From Hymenobacter aranciens (lineage in GTDB: Bacteria; Bacteroidota; Bacteroidia; Cytophagales; Hymenobacteraceae), in the NCBI RefSeq assembly GCF_030580865.1, contig NZ_JAUQSY010000003.1, positions 124,001-188,000 of the forward strand: 64,000 nucleotides of DNA, read 5' to 3'. How positions within the stretch are numbered: the first letter of the stretch is position 1; every line of letters starts with the position of its first letter. Position numbers and translations under genes: made by a program. Shown one piece after another: positions 42,518 through 51,447 of the stretch. The notes under the pieces are model-generated. The model saw only the letters and a program-made list of their open reading frames with translations. It was not told the origin of the DNA and did no database searches.

Positions 42518-44467
42518 TTACTCAATCACAATGCGGCGGTGCAGGGTGGTGCCATCGGCAATGGCTACCTCCAGGTCGTACACGCCTTCGGCGAGCTTGC
42601 CCAGCTCCAGGGGCTGCACGGTGGTTTTCACGGTTCCCATATCCCGGGTCCACACGCGGCGGCCGAGGGCGTCGCGCACGTTCAGGCGCACATCGTGGCG
42701 GGCGGGCAGGTTCAGGTCGAGGGTGAAGCGGCCGTCCTGGCTGGGGTTGGGGTACACGTCGAACACCGTAAGCAGGGCCGGGTTGCCGGTGGCCGAGGGG
42801 TTGCCGGCCACGCGGAAGTTCAGGGTGTACTCGCAGCCGAAGTCGCCGCTGAAGTTGCGGAAGGTGGCGCCGGTGCGGGCGTCGTTGAGGCGCATAGTGC
42901 CAGTGCCGGCCTGGGGCGAGGCCCACCAGTCGAAGCCGTCGCAGCCCAGGTCGGTTACGCGCAGGGCGTAGCAGCCGGGTTGCAGGCGCAGGGTGTCGTT
43001 ATAAGTAGTGTTGGCGTTCGAGTTGACGCGCTGCTTTACCACATTACCAGCCACATCGAACACCTGCCAGCTGGTTTCGCTCGCTAAGGTATTCGTGACG
43101 GCGTTGTTGGTGCGCATGGCTACCACGAAGCTGGCCGGCAGCACGGCCGTCGCGTTGAATTTGACGCTCAGCGTATCGTTGTAGGCGTTGGAGTCGCGGG
43201 CGCCGTTGGGCTGGGCAATCCAGGCCTTGAAGCGGCCGGCCGCGCCGTTTTGCACCGCCGAAAGGATAGGCAGCACCACCAGCGTATCGCGGCCGTAGGC
43301 CAGACTGCCGGTCCAGGCGTAGGTTTGCACGGCGCCGCGGCCCTGCACCCGGTAAGAGATGTTGGCGGCCGTCAGCGTGGTGCTGCCCAGGTTGCGGATG
43401 CGCACTTTGGGACCGCCGCAGCTGGGGTTGTCGCGGAAGTAGTTTTCGTTGTTGTTGGGCGAGATGATTTCCTCCATCGCCGCGTCGTTGCGGAAGTTGA
43501 TGGGGCCGGCCGTCACGAGCTGGCTGGTCCAGATGTAGTTGGCCCGGGCCGCGCCCTGGCGGGTTACCGTGCCCGTGTAGGCCTGCATGTTGATGTCGAC
43601 GGTGAACGGGCTGCCGGGCGTGAGCAGCGGCGTAAGCGCGTGCCGGAGCGGTTTTACCACGGCGCCGGGGCACCAGTTGCCGCGGTCATACACCCAGGTG
43701 CCGGTTTGCGGATACACCTGGTTGCGACCGCAGTCGTTGCGCCAGAGCTGGGTCGTCGAGCGCAGGGTGCCGTTCACGAGCACCCGGTAATATTTGTTGC
43801 AGAACTCGGCGCAGTTGGCATCGTCGAAGCCGTGGCCCGACACCAGGTTTTTCAGCGTGGTGGTGCCGGTGCTGGGCGCCGTGAAGGTGCGGGCCGGCAT
43901 GTGGTTGTCGATGGGGTCGGCGGCGTCGCCGTAGTTATAGGTGCCATCGTACACGTTGCGCACGTCGATGGGGTCCTGCGGCGGGGTGCCTTCGATGTAT
44001 TCGAGCACCAGCGTCAGCGTGAAGCCCCAGGAATACCCCTGGTAGTCGAACTGAAACGGCTGGTTGCCATTCAGCACCGGGGTGTAGTCGGTCACGTCCA
44101 CCACGTAGTCGTGCTTTTTGTTCAGGGCCAGCCAGTCGGTGGCGTAGGGCGTCATGATGCGGGCAATTTCCAGCGGGTCGTGGGCCGGGGGGCGCACCAG
44201 CACGCGGGTGGTGTAGTCCCAGGAGCCGCAATACTGGCTGCCGGGCGTGCAGGCGTAGCGGCCCAGGATGTAGTGCAGCAGTACTTTACGGTAGCGCGTG
44301 CCCGCGCCGGGCAAGATGGCCGTCGTGTCGTAGAGGCCATTGCGGGAGAGCTTGCGCTGGTTCCAGATAGTGACGCGGGTGGTGTCGCCGGGGGCGGCTA
44401 GGCTGCGTTCGGGCAGGGCCAGCACCGCAAACAGGAGCAGGAGGAGAAATTGTAATTTTTTGGGCAT
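42518..44467 (-). CDS. Secreted PNGase F-like peptide N-glycosidase with T9SS tail
   Basis: 649 residues. The start ATG at 44,465-44,467 gives the signal MPKKLQFLLLLLFAVLALPE. The body matches the peptide-N-glycosidase F family: an N-terminal jelly-roll region with LGRYACTPGSQYCGSWDYTT and a C-terminal region with CAEFCNKYYRVLVNG and WRNDCGRNQVYPQTGTW, then YDRGNWCPG. Such enzymes release N-linked glycans from glycoproteins. From about residue 570 comes a T9SS sorting domain (VYPNPSQDGRFTLDLNLPA). The Cys-rich N-terminal part is longer than in PNGase F proper. It would act outside the cell, beside the lyase and other surface proteins of this region. Confidence 0.85.
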   Translation of the reverse strand: MPKKLQFLLLLLFAVLALPERSLAAPGDTTRVTIWNQRKLSRNGLYDTTAILPGAGTRYRKVLLHYILGRYACTPGSQYCGSWDYTTRVLVRPPAHDPLEIARIMTPYATDWLALNKKHDYVVDVTDYTPVLNGNQPFQFDYQGYSWGFTLTLVLEYIEGTPPQDPIDVRNVYDGTYNYGDAADPIDNHMPARTFTAPSTGTTTLKNLVSGHGFDDANCAEFCNKYYRVLVNGTLRSTTQLWRNDCGRNQVYPQTGTWVYDRGNWCPGAVVKPLRHALTPLLTPGSPFTVDINMQAYTGTVTRQGAARANYIWTSQLVTAGPINFRNDAAMEEIISPNNNENYFRDNPSCGGPKVRIRNLGSTTLTAANISYRVQGRGAVQTYAWTGSLAYGRDTLVVLPILSAVQNGAAGRFKAWIAQPNGARDSNAYNDTLSVKFNATAVLPASFVVAMRTNNAVTNTLASETSWQVFDVAGNVVKQRVNSNANTTYNDTLRLQPGCYALRVTDLGCDGFDWWASPQAGTGTMRLNDARTGATFRNFSGDFGCEYTLNFRVAGNPSATGNPALLTVFDVYPNPSQDGRFTLDLNLPARHDVRLNVRDALGRRVWTRDMGTVKTTVQPLELGKLAEGVYDLEVAIADGTTLHRRIVIE

Positions 44468-44719
44468 GGGGTGGAGGGGTAAATGGTGGTTCAAGTTACG
44501 CACGAAAGCCCGTTTATCGGGCATAAATCAGCTATTTTCGCTGATAACTGTAGTCGGCCGGTCTTGTTCGGACTGCTGCGGTTGGGTGGGCCGATTAGGA
44601 GTAGAACCGGAAAATAGCCCGGACGCGGCGGCAGCCCGGCGCCAAAACCTTCCCCGCGCCAGGCAGTTATTTGCAGTGGCTGCCGTGCCGTAGTCGTTGC
44701 CTTCCCGTTGCCCCAGCCC

Positions 44720-45559
44720 ATGCCTCCCGAAACCGAACTCTTTGTTGCCCAGCTGGCCCACGCCCACGCCACCGTGCGGGCGCAGCTGCCCGGCGCCGCC
44801 CTTTGCGCCCTGGCCGACGACCTGCTGGCCCTGCTGTTTCCTGAACGGGCCGAGCGCCCCCTGCCCACCGCCGACGCCGTGGCCGCCGACCTGCACCACT
44901 TCCGCACCGCCCTCACCGGCCTGCTGCGGGCCGTGCCCGACTTGCCCACCGCCGCCGCCGAGCTGGCCACCGAATTCACCCACCGTCTGCCAGCCCTGCG
45001 CGAAGCCCTCATCCGCGACGCCACCGCCATCCAAGCCTCCGACCCGGCCGCCGGCGACCGCGCCGAGGTCGTCAGCTCATACCCCGGCTTCTATGCCACG
45101 GCCATGTACCGCATTGCCCACGCGCTGTACCTGCGCGGGGTGCCCCGCCTGCCGCGCCTGCTCAGCGAGTATGCCCATCAGCGTACCGGCATCGACATTC
45201 ACCCCGGCGCCACCATCGGCGCGGCCTTCTGCATCGACCACGGCACCGGCATCGTCATCGGCGAAACGGCCGTCATTGGGGCCAACGTGCAGATTTACCA
45301 GGGTGTCACGCTCGGCGCGCTCAGCGTCACGAAGGGCCTGCAGGGCCAGAAGCGCCACCCCACCATCGAAGACCACGTCGTGATTTACGCCGGGGCTACC
45401 ATTCTGGGCGGCAGCACCGTGGTGGGCACCCGCAGCATCATCGGGGGCAACGTGTGGCTGACGGAAAGCGTACCATCGCACTCGCGCGTCTACCACCGCG
45501 CCCAGATTCACATTTCGCGTGCCGAAGACCCCGCCAGCGCGCTGATGTTCTCCATTTAA
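44720..45559 (+). CDS. cysE: Serine O-acetyltransferase
   Basis: 279 residues. It acetylates L-serine with acetyl-CoA to O-acetylserine. The left-handed beta-helix shows hexapeptide repeats in [21 protein letters not shown] followed by [23 protein letters not shown], with the catalytic His in IDIHPG and DHGTG. The helical N-terminal part is present. I start at the ATG at 44,720; a TTG at 44,708 would add four residues. The cysteine synthase gene follows on the same strand after a palindromic repeat. The C-terminus lacks the long flexible tail of the E. coli enzyme, so feedback and complex formation may differ. Confidence 0.92.
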   Translation: MPPETELFVAQLAHAHATVRAQLPGAALCALADDLLALLFPERAERPLPTADAVAADLHHFRTALTGLLRAVPDLPTAAAELATEFTHRLPALREALIRDATAIQASDPAAGDRAEVVSSYPGFYATAMYRIAHALYLRGVPRLPRLLSEYAHQRTGIDIHPGATIGAAFCIDHGTGIVIGETAVIGANVQIYQGVTLGALSVTKGLQGQKRHPTIEDHVVIYAGATILGGSTVVGTRSIIGGNVWLTESVPSHSRVYHRAQIHISRAEDPASALMFSI

Positions 45560-45577
45560 GGCAGTGGCAATGTGTAG

Positions 45578-45733
45578 AAGAACTTCATCCTGAGCGACGA
45601 AGGAGCGAAAGGACCTCGCCCGCGCCGCCCGCAGCAGTAATTCAATACCTTTCAACGAAAAGAAGTTGCCACCACAACGAAGCGGGCGAGGTCCTTTCGC
45701 CTTCGCTGCGCTGCGGCTCAGGATGACGTTCTT
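45578..45733. repeat. CATCCTGAGC-type palindromic repeat, copy 3
   Basis: The left side has AGAACTTCATCCTGAGC, GCGAAAGGACCTCGCCCGC. The right side has GCGGGCGAGGTCCTTTCGC and GCTCAGGATGACGTTCT. The left copy has TTCATCC in place of GTCATCC, so the outer stem is imperfect. It separates cysE from cysK. Confidence 0.85.
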
Positions 45734-45764
45734 TTCTCCTGACGTTCTTTTTTAACATTCCTTC

Positions 45765-46688
45765 ATGAAAGCCAATACCATTCTCGACACCATCGGCAAC
45801 ACGCCGCTACTCCGCCTCAACCGCCTCTTCGCCGCCACCCGCCCCGATGTGGAAGTGTGGGTGAAGCTCGAGCGCCAGAACCCCGGCGGCAGCATCAAAG
45901 ACCGCATCGCCCTCTCCATGATTGAGGAGGCCGAAAAGGCCGGCCAGCTCACCAAAGGCTCTATCATCGTGGAGCCTACCTCCGGCAATACCGGCGTGGG
46001 CCTGGCCCTGGTAGCTGCCGTGAAGGGCTACCAGCTTACCCTGGTGATGCCCGAAAGCATGAGCATCGAGCGCCGCCGCCTCATGGCCGCCTACGGCGCC
46101 AAGCTGGAGCTCACGCCCCGCGAAAAAGGCATGAAGGGCGCCATCGAGCGGGCCCGCGAAATCGTGGACAGCACGCCCGGCGCCTGGCTGCCCATGCAGT
46201 TCTCCAACCCTGCCAACCTCAAGGCCCACGCCGAGCACACGGCCCTCGAAATTCTGGCCGATGCGCCCGAAGGCTTCGACTTTCACATCACCGGGGTGGG
46301 CACCGGCGGCCACATCACGGCCGTGACGGAGGTGCTGAAGCCGAAATTCCCGAACATGAAAACCTTCGCCGTGGAGCCCGAGGCCTCGCCCGTCATCAGC
46401 GGCGGGGCGCCGGGGCCGCACCCCATCCAGGGTATCGGCGCGGGCTTCATCCCCGACAACCTGCACACCAATATTCTCGACGGCGTCATTCAGGTGAACC
46501 AGCAGGAGGCCTACGACTACGCCCGCCGCGCCGCCCGGGAGGAGGGGCTGTTCGTGGGCGTGTCGTCCGGCGCTTCGCTGGCCGCCATCGCCAAGAAGCT
46601 GCCCGACATGCCGCAGGGCAGCCGCGTGCTCACCTTCAGCTACGATACCGGCGAGCGGTATCTGTCGGTGGAAGGGCTGTTTGTGTAA
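45765..46688 (+). CDS. cysK: Cysteine synthase
   Basis: 307 residues, a PLP-dependent enzyme that makes L-cysteine from O-acetylserine and sulfide. The cofactor Lys is K45 in [12 protein letters not shown], followed by the PTSGNTG loop (71-77) and the [14 protein letters not shown] phosphate-binding loop. The C-terminal [13 protein letters not shown] helix is present. CysK and CysM types are hard to separate by eye; the pairing with cysE supports O-acetylserine. The start is the ATG at 45,765, right after the repeat. Confidence 0.93.
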   Translation: MKANTILDTIGNTPLLRLNRLFAATRPDVEVWVKLERQNPGGSIKDRIALSMIEEAEKAGQLTKGSIIVEPTSGNTGVGLALVAAVKGYQLTLVMPESMSIERRRLMAAYGAKLELTPREKGMKGAIERAREIVDSTPGAWLPMQFSNPANLKAHAEHTALEILADAPEGFDFHITGVGTGGHITAVTEVLKPKFPNMKTFAVEPEASPVISGGAPGPHPIQGIGAGFIPDNLHTNILDGVIQVNQQEAYDYARRAAREEGLFVGVSSGASLAAIAKKLPDMPQGSRVLTFSYDTGERYLSVEGLFV

Positions 46689-46710
46689 GGTGCGGGCACC
46701 GCAGAACGAC

Positions 46711-46760
46711 ATTCGGCCGGTCGTCGCCACCAGTGGCGATGACCGGCCGAATGTTTTTTA
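46711..46760 (+). terminator. Intrinsic terminator after cysK
   Basis: CATTCGGCCGGTC pairs with GACCGGCCGAATG and ends in TTTTTT. It lies 22 bp after the stop codon. Confidence 0.85.
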
Positions 46761-46806
46761 ACGACCCGCCACCGGTGGCGGAAGTATTCCCGGAACACTG
46801 GGTGCG

Positions 46807-49536
46807 CTATTCCACCCGCGTCGCCCGCAGGTAGTCGAGCATGGCCTGGTTCACGGCGCCGTTCATGTTCTCATTGGCGGGCTCGAAGTTCAGCTGGAAA
46901 GTGTGCGTGCCCGGCGCCAGGCGCACCAGTACCGGGTTCGAGAAGCCCCAGTTCGACCACTCGCCGACGCCACGCTGGGGCAGCACCACGGTGCCCACCT
47001 GCTGCTCGCCCAGCCGCAGGGTGCGAATGGCGCACTTATTCTCGGTGTTGACGGGGCCATTGCCGTTGGCGTAGCGAAAGTCCAGCGCGTAGGTGCCGGC
47101 CTCTGCAATCTTCACCGGGATAGTGAGGCGGCGGTTCTGGGTGCTACTGATTTCGATAAAGCCCGCGCCGGTGAAGCCCTGGTAGGGCAGGGGCGATTTG
47201 GGGGTCATGGCTTCCAGCGGCACTTGCACCGTCGTCGGTTTGCCGATTATCAGTGGCTCACTGGCAAAGGACTCAACGCCTTGCGCATTCACGGCCATCA
47301 CCTGGTAGTGCCCGCGGTCGGCGGGCAGGTCGAGGGGCCAGCTGTTATTATCGAAAGGGGTGGAGGGCTTGCCGTTTTTCAGGATGAGGTAGCTGGTGGC
47401 CCCGGCGCACGGCGGCCACACCAGCCGGTCGCCCTGCACTTGCACAACGGGAGTTTCCGGGGTCACAATGTTGGCGACCCGGTTCACTATCTGCTCGGCC
47501 GGGGCGGTGTTCGTCAGCACAATCTGCACCTGGTGCCGCCCCGTGAGCGAGGCCGGCATGGCCGCCCCGGCCAGCGGCTGGCCATCCAGGGTGATGGTTT
47601 TGATTGCGTGGCCGAAGCCCGTCATGGCCACGTCCAGCACCGCGCCCCGGTAGCGGAAGTTCGTGAGCTTGCGCGTGCCCTGCAGGGCCTGCGGCACGAA
47701 GGGCCGGAACACCAGCTGCTCAGCCTCAAACTGCATGCCGAACAGCACCTTATACACCAGCCCCAGGCTGCCCGAGAGGCTCCAAAGCATGTTGGAGGAA
47801 TTGACCTGCGTACCGGCGTAGTCGCCGTTTTCGGCCACGAAGTTCTCCTTGTTGGTCAGAAACAGCGCCGCCGGGCGGTAGATGGCCGCGATGCTCTCCA
47901 TCACCGAGTTCTCGTTGCCGGTTTGGGCTGCCGCCAGGGCCCAGTAGCTCTGCACAAAGGGCCACACCGCATTGTTGTGGTAGGGCGGAATGCCCGGAAT
48001 CTGCGGGTAGATGCAGGGCGCGCCAAAGGCCACGGTGGGCGTCATTTGCACCACGGTTTTGGCCCGCTCCGCATCGGCCACGCCGAAGAGTACGCACAGC
48101 GCCTCGCCCAGGGTTTCCGACCTGGGCGACAGCGTCTGGTGCGCCCGGCCGTAGCGGTACTGGGCGTAGTAGCCCTGGCCTTCCTGCCACAGGTAGCGGT
48201 TGATGCCCTGCTGAATCTGGGTGGCCGCCTGGCGGTGGCGCGTGGCTACGGCCGCCTCGCCCAGCCGCTCGGCCATGCTGGCCAGCACCACGTTGGCCTG
48301 GTAATGTACGGCGTTGGTGCCCAGGTTTTCGCTCTGGTAAATATCAGCCGGCTGCATCCAGCGCGGGTAGGTTTGCTCGCGCCAGTCGAGGAACGACGAC
48401 TCGCCGCGCACCAGACCGGTCACAGGGTCGTAGGCATTTTGCGCATCATCTTCCAGCGACTTTTTGATAACCGGGTACACCGTCCGCAGCCAGTTTTCGT
48501 CGCCCGTCACCTTGTAGATTTCCCAGGCCGCCACGGCCCAAATCGTGCGGTCGGTAGAGCAGGGGTAGGCCCCGCCGGTGCCCGTATCCTGGATGATGCG
48601 GCCGTTGGCACTCACCTTGCGCAGCAGGCTGGTCATGGCCACTTTGGGCTGCAAGGCCGCCTGCGCCAGAATGATGGAGTAGCTGATGTCGCGCGTCCAC
48701 ACGCCCGCCCACTCCTTGCCGGTGCGGAAGGTGCCGTCGGGCTCCACGGCGCGGCGGGCTTCCTCCAGGGCCAGGTTGTAGAGCGCGTCGGAGAGCGGGT
48801 AGTCGGACGAATACTGCGGCAGGTCGTCGGTATTGAGGCTCTTTTTCCACTCCGTGGCGGTGGTTTTGGCATCGGCCGGCGCGTTCAGCGTCAGCGTAAT
48901 TTCGTAGATGCCGTCGCCGTCGGCATCCTTGAGCTCAAACTCCGGCTTGTGGTAGAGGTTGTCGAAATCCCAGCTCAGCGGCGCGGGCATGCCGGCCACG
49001 AACACGCCCTTGAAATCCTGCCGGAAGATTTTATCGCCCTTATAAGTAGTAAAAAATCCCTGCTCCTTAAAGGCCTTGAGCACGGTCCGCATGTCGAGCC
49101 GGATGCGCAGCGGCTGGTTGGCGGCCAGGTAGGTATTGGCCGGCATGGGCGTTTTGTCGACGTACTGCTGGCCGAACACGAGGAGCGGCGTTTCGGCCGT
49201 GGTGCTGCCGGCGCGGGGCAGGGCCAGCACCTTGTGGTCCTGGCCGGGCGCCATCTCGTTGTCCTGCCCGTTGAGGGCAAACTTGAAGGTGATTTCCGGG
49301 CTTTGAAACGCGTTGGCCGGGCTGCGGTAATTGGATTTGAGCTCGGTAGGGGAGAGGGCTTTGGCCTCGAACTGACCCTGCACCACCCGGTCGGGGTAGA
49401 GCGTGTAGGCGTCCGATTTCCAGATAGGGCGGCTGGCGTCGAGCATAGGTCGGGCATCAAGTACAGGTTTTTGCGTCTGACAAGTGCTGAGCCCCAGGCC
49501 CAGGGCCAGCCAGCCGGCGGCAACGATGTTGTTCAT
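46807..49536 (-). CDS. Lipoprotein glycoside hydrolase of (alpha/alpha)6-barrel type
   Basis: 909 residues. The signal peptide MNNIVAAGWLALGLGLSTC ends in a likely lipobox (C19). The middle (about 240-620) is a six-hairpin barrel with KEWAGVWTRDISYSIILAQAA, RGESSFLDWREQTYPRWMQ and PPYHNNAVWPFVQSYWALAA, resembling MGH1-like and GH63-related glycosidases. A beta-rich N-terminal region and C-terminal Ig-like and carbohydrate-binding-like domains flank it. It likely hydrolyses alpha-linked glycans in the periplasm or at the surface; the family number is not certain. The AraC regulator gene is divergent, 116 bp away, and may control it. Confidence 0.82.
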   Translation of the reverse strand: MNNIVAAGWLALGLGLSTCQTQKPVLDARPMLDASRPIWKSDAYTLYPDRVVQGQFEAKALSPTELKSNYRSPANAFQSPEITFKFALNGQDNEMAPGQDHKVLALPRAGSTTAETPLLVFGQQYVDKTPMPANTYLAANQPLRIRLDMRTVLKAFKEQGFFTTYKGDKIFRQDFKGVFVAGMPAPLSWDFDNLYHKPEFELKDADGDGIYEITLTLNAPADAKTTATEWKKSLNTDDLPQYSSDYPLSDALYNLALEEARRAVEPDGTFRTGKEWAGVWTRDISYSIILAQAALQPKVAMTSLLRKVSANGRIIQDTGTGGAYPCSTDRTIWAVAAWEIYKVTGDENWLRTVYPVIKKSLEDDAQNAYDPVTGLVRGESSFLDWREQTYPRWMQPADIYQSENLGTNAVHYQANVVLASMAERLGEAAVATRHRQAATQIQQGINRYLWQEGQGYYAQYRYGRAHQTLSPRSETLGEALCVLFGVADAERAKTVVQMTPTVAFGAPCIYPQIPGIPPYHNNAVWPFVQSYWALAAAQTGNENSVMESIAAIYRPAALFLTNKENFVAENGDYAGTQVNSSNMLWSLSGSLGLVYKVLFGMQFEAEQLVFRPFVPQALQGTRKLTNFRYRGAVLDVAMTGFGHAIKTITLDGQPLAGAAMPASLTGRHQVQIVLTNTAPAEQIVNRVANIVTPETPVVQVQGDRLVWPPCAGATSYLILKNGKPSTPFDNNSWPLDLPADRGHYQVMAVNAQGVESFASEPLIIGKPTTVQVPLEAMTPKSPLPYQGFTGAGFIEISSTQNRRLTIPVKIAEAGTYALDFRYANGNGPVNTENKCAIRTLRLGEQQVGTVVLPQRGVGEWSNWGFSNPVLVRLAPGTHTFQLNFEPANENMNGAVNQAMLDYLRATRVE

Positions 49537-49541
49537 GGTTG

Positions 49542-49549
49542 CAAAGGTA
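49542..49549 (-). promoter_or_regulatory. TACCTTTG promoter box very close to the glycoside hydrolase start
   Basis: On the minus strand TACCTTTG is a perfect TAnnTTTG -7 box ending only five bases before the ATG at 49,534-49,536. If used, the transcript would be leaderless or nearly so. Confidence 0.5.
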
Positions 49550-49566
49550 GGGGCTCTGGTAAAGGA

Positions 49567-49639
49567 GTTAAAAGTTGAGAGTTAAAAGTTAAAAAGCGGG
49601 CCAGTACTGGTTTTTAACTTTTAACTCTCAACTTTTAAC
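49567..49639. repeat. Low-complexity inverted repeat (GTTAAAAGTTGAGAGTTAAAAG type)
   Basis: The arm at 49,567-49,595 made of GTTAAAAGTT words pairs with its reverse complement at 49,611-49,639. It lies in the divergent gap between the glycoside hydrolase and AraC genes, ending 13 bp before the AraC start. Confidence 0.88.
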
Positions 49640-49652
49640 TTTTACTTGCCGC

Positions 49653-50525
49653 ATGAAGTCGCCCGCGCTGCCTATTCTCGCCCTCGAAGCCTTCGCGCCC
49701 GACCCGCACCACCAGCCGCCCTACTACATCCAGCGGCTCGAAGCGCACCTCGCGCAGTTTCCGGCCGTGAGCAAGCCCCACGCCCACAGCTTCTATTTGC
49801 TGCTCTACGTCACCCGGGGCCACGGCACCCACACGATAGATGCCCACACCCACGACCTGCGGCCGGGCAGCCTCTTTTTCCTGGCGCCCGGCCAGGCCCA
49901 CGCCTGGCAGCTCTCGGCCGATGCCCAGGGCTACATCGTCTTCTTCAGTGCCGCCTTCTACCAGCGGCAGTACCCGGCCGCCCGCCTCGCCGCCTACCCG
50001 TTTTTCGACCCCGCTCAGCGGCCCGCGCTCTACCTGCCGCCGGCAGATAATGCAATCGGGCCGCTATTCGCCAGTATGCTGGCCGAAAAACGACGGGCCG
50101 CGCCCAATGAGTACGAAGTCGTCGGCGCCTATTTGTTTCTGACCCTGGAGCTGGCCGCCCGCGCCTACGCGCCCGCCGCCGCCCCGCCGCCAGCTCACGC
50201 ACAGGAGCAGGTGCGGGCCTTCGCCCAGTTGCTCGACCAGCACTTCCGTCAGCACAAAACCGTGCGCTTCTACGCCCAGCAGCTGCACCTCACCCCCAAC
50301 CACCTCAACGCCGTGTGCCGCCGCCTGCTGGCCAAAACCGCCAGCGACCTCATCCACGCCCGCGTCATCGCCGAGGCCCAGCGCCTGCTGCGCCACTCCG
50401 CCCAAACCGTGGGCCAGGTCGCCGATGCCCTCGGCTTCGACGATGCTTCCTACTTCACCCGCTACTTCCGCAAGTACGTCGGCCAAACGCCCGAAGCCTT
50501 CCGGCAGGCGCCCGATAATCGTTGA
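49653..50525 (+). CDS. AraC-family transcriptional regulator
   Basis: 290 residues. The N-terminal cupin (about 25-130) has HAHSFYLLLYVTRGHGTH and LRPGSLFFLAPGQAHAWQ and would sense a ligand. The C-terminal AraC domain (about 190-290) has two helix-turn-helix units, with QQLHLTPNHLNAVCRRLL and VGQVADALGFDDASYFTRYF. It is divergent from the glycoside hydrolase gene and is a good candidate for its regulator (inference). The ATG at 49,653 is preceded by the inverted repeat. Confidence 0.9.
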   Translation: MKSPALPILALEAFAPDPHHQPPYYIQRLEAHLAQFPAVSKPHAHSFYLLLYVTRGHGTHTIDAHTHDLRPGSLFFLAPGQAHAWQLSADAQGYIVFFSAAFYQRQYPAARLAAYPFFDPAQRPALYLPPADNAIGPLFASMLAEKRRAAPNEYEVVGAYLFLTLELAARAYAPAAAPPPAHAQEQVRAFAQLLDQHFRQHKTVRFYAQQLHLTPNHLNAVCRRLLAKTASDLIHARVIAEAQRLLRHSAQTVGQVADALGFDDASYFTRYFRKYVGQTPEAFRQAPDNR

Positions 50526-50561
50526 TTTGTCCCGCATCTGCCCGCAGATGCCTCTTAAAAA

Positions 50562-50605
50562 ACAGGGCTACTGAATCGAACTTTGTATCAGTTATTCAGC
50601 CCTGT
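50562..50605. promoter_or_regulatory. Inverted repeat before the DUF983 gene
   Basis: ACAGGGC(TAC)TGAAT pairs with ATTCAGCCCTGT, with a 3-base bulge. Its loop holds GAACTTTG, one base off the TAnnTTTG promoter box, so the box and start region could be sequestered. It ends five bases before the ATG. Confidence 0.4.
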
Positions 50606-50610
50606 CAATC

Positions 50611-50997
50611 ATGTCCCAACCCACGTCTTCCACCCTGGCCCTGCTCGACCTCCGCTGCCCCCGCTGCCACCAGGGCAAGCTGTTTTCGCACCCCGCCTAC
50701 CACCTCACCAAATTCGCCCACATGCCCGAAAGCTGCCCCGTGTGCCAGCAGGCCTTCGAGCCCGAGCCGGGCTTCTACTTCGGCGCCATGTTCGTGAGCT
50801 ACGCGTTTTCGGTGGCCATTTTCGCCATCACCAGCGTGCTGCTCTACTACCTGGCCGGCGACCCGGCGCTGTGGGTTTACATCGTGGTGGTGGGCGCGGC
50901 CGCTACCGCCTGCACGCCGCTGGCCCTGCGCTACTCCCGGGCCCTGATGCTGTACTGGTTTGGCGGCGTCAGCTACCGGCCGGAGCTGGCGAAGTAA
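50611..50997 (+). CDS. DUF983 family membrane protein
   Basis: 128 residues. The N-terminal CPRCHQGKLF and SCPVCQQAFE (C16, C19, C42, C45) form a likely zinc ribbon, followed by FYFGAMFVSYAF and two transmembrane helices, as is usual for DUF983. The role of the family is unclear. It is followed by a palindromic repeat and a terminator. Confidence 0.85.
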   Translation: MSQPTSSTLALLDLRCPRCHQGKLFSHPAYHLTKFAHMPESCPVCQQAFEPEPGFYFGAMFVSYAFSVAIFAITSVLLYYLAGDPALWVYIVVVGAAATACTPLALRYSRALMLYWFGGVSYRPELAK

Positions 50998-51004
50998 TGC
51001 CGCC

Positions 51005-51103
51005 TGTCATCCTGAGCGCAGCGAAGGACCTTATCACACCAGAACGATTGAGTAACTGCTTCGTTCTGATGTAATAAGGTCCTTTGCTGCGCTCAGGATG
51101 ACA
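51005..51103. repeat. CATCCTGAGC-type palindromic repeat, copy 4 (short variant)
   Basis: Arms TGTCATCCTGAGCGCAGCG...GGACCTTAT and ATAAGGTCC...CGCTCAGGATGACA pair over about 30 bp. It lacks the CTCGCCCGC part of the other three copies and has ATAAGGTCC instead. Confidence 0.88.
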
Positions 51104-51128
51104 GATGATTGCAGCATGCCAGTAAAAC

Positions 51129-51165
51129 AAAACAGGCCGCCTCGGTTACCCGGAGCGGCCTGTTT
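51129..51165. terminator. Bidirectional terminator between DUF983 gene and tRNA
   Basis: AAACAGGCCGC pairs with GCGGCCTGTTT around a 14-base loop; A and T runs flank both sides. It can end both the plus-strand DUF983 transcript and the minus-strand tRNA transcript. Confidence 0.8.
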
Positions 51166-51186
51166 GTCTTCATTCACACCTTCAAG

Positions 51187-51260
<74 letters not shown>

Positions 51261-51385
51261 TTGTAGTTGGTTACCGCGGCGCCAGTTGCGATTTGGTTCT
51301 GCAAAAGTACGGCGAGTTTTGGGTTTTACAAACACTGGCCGCAAAAATTCTGCCTGGAATCCGCAAGCTCCAAAAAGTCAGTCAG

Positions 51386-51422
51386 AAAAAAAGCGGGCGG
51401 GAACTGCGTCCCGCCCGCTTTT
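51386..51422 (-). terminator. Intrinsic terminator for the TonB receptor gene
   Basis: AAAAGCGGGCGGGA pairs with TCCCGCCCGCTTTT around a short loop, with a seven-base T run on the minus strand. It lies just after the stop codon at 51,448. Confidence 0.88.
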
Positions 51423-51447
51423 CCGGAGTCTGGCTAAGCCGGGGGGC

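Noticed and set aside
46903..49578. Open frame of 891 codons on the plus strand opposite the glycoside hydrolase
   Set aside because: It is the antisense shadow of the real gene in GC-rich DNA; the composition is His/Arg/Gly rich with no motif.
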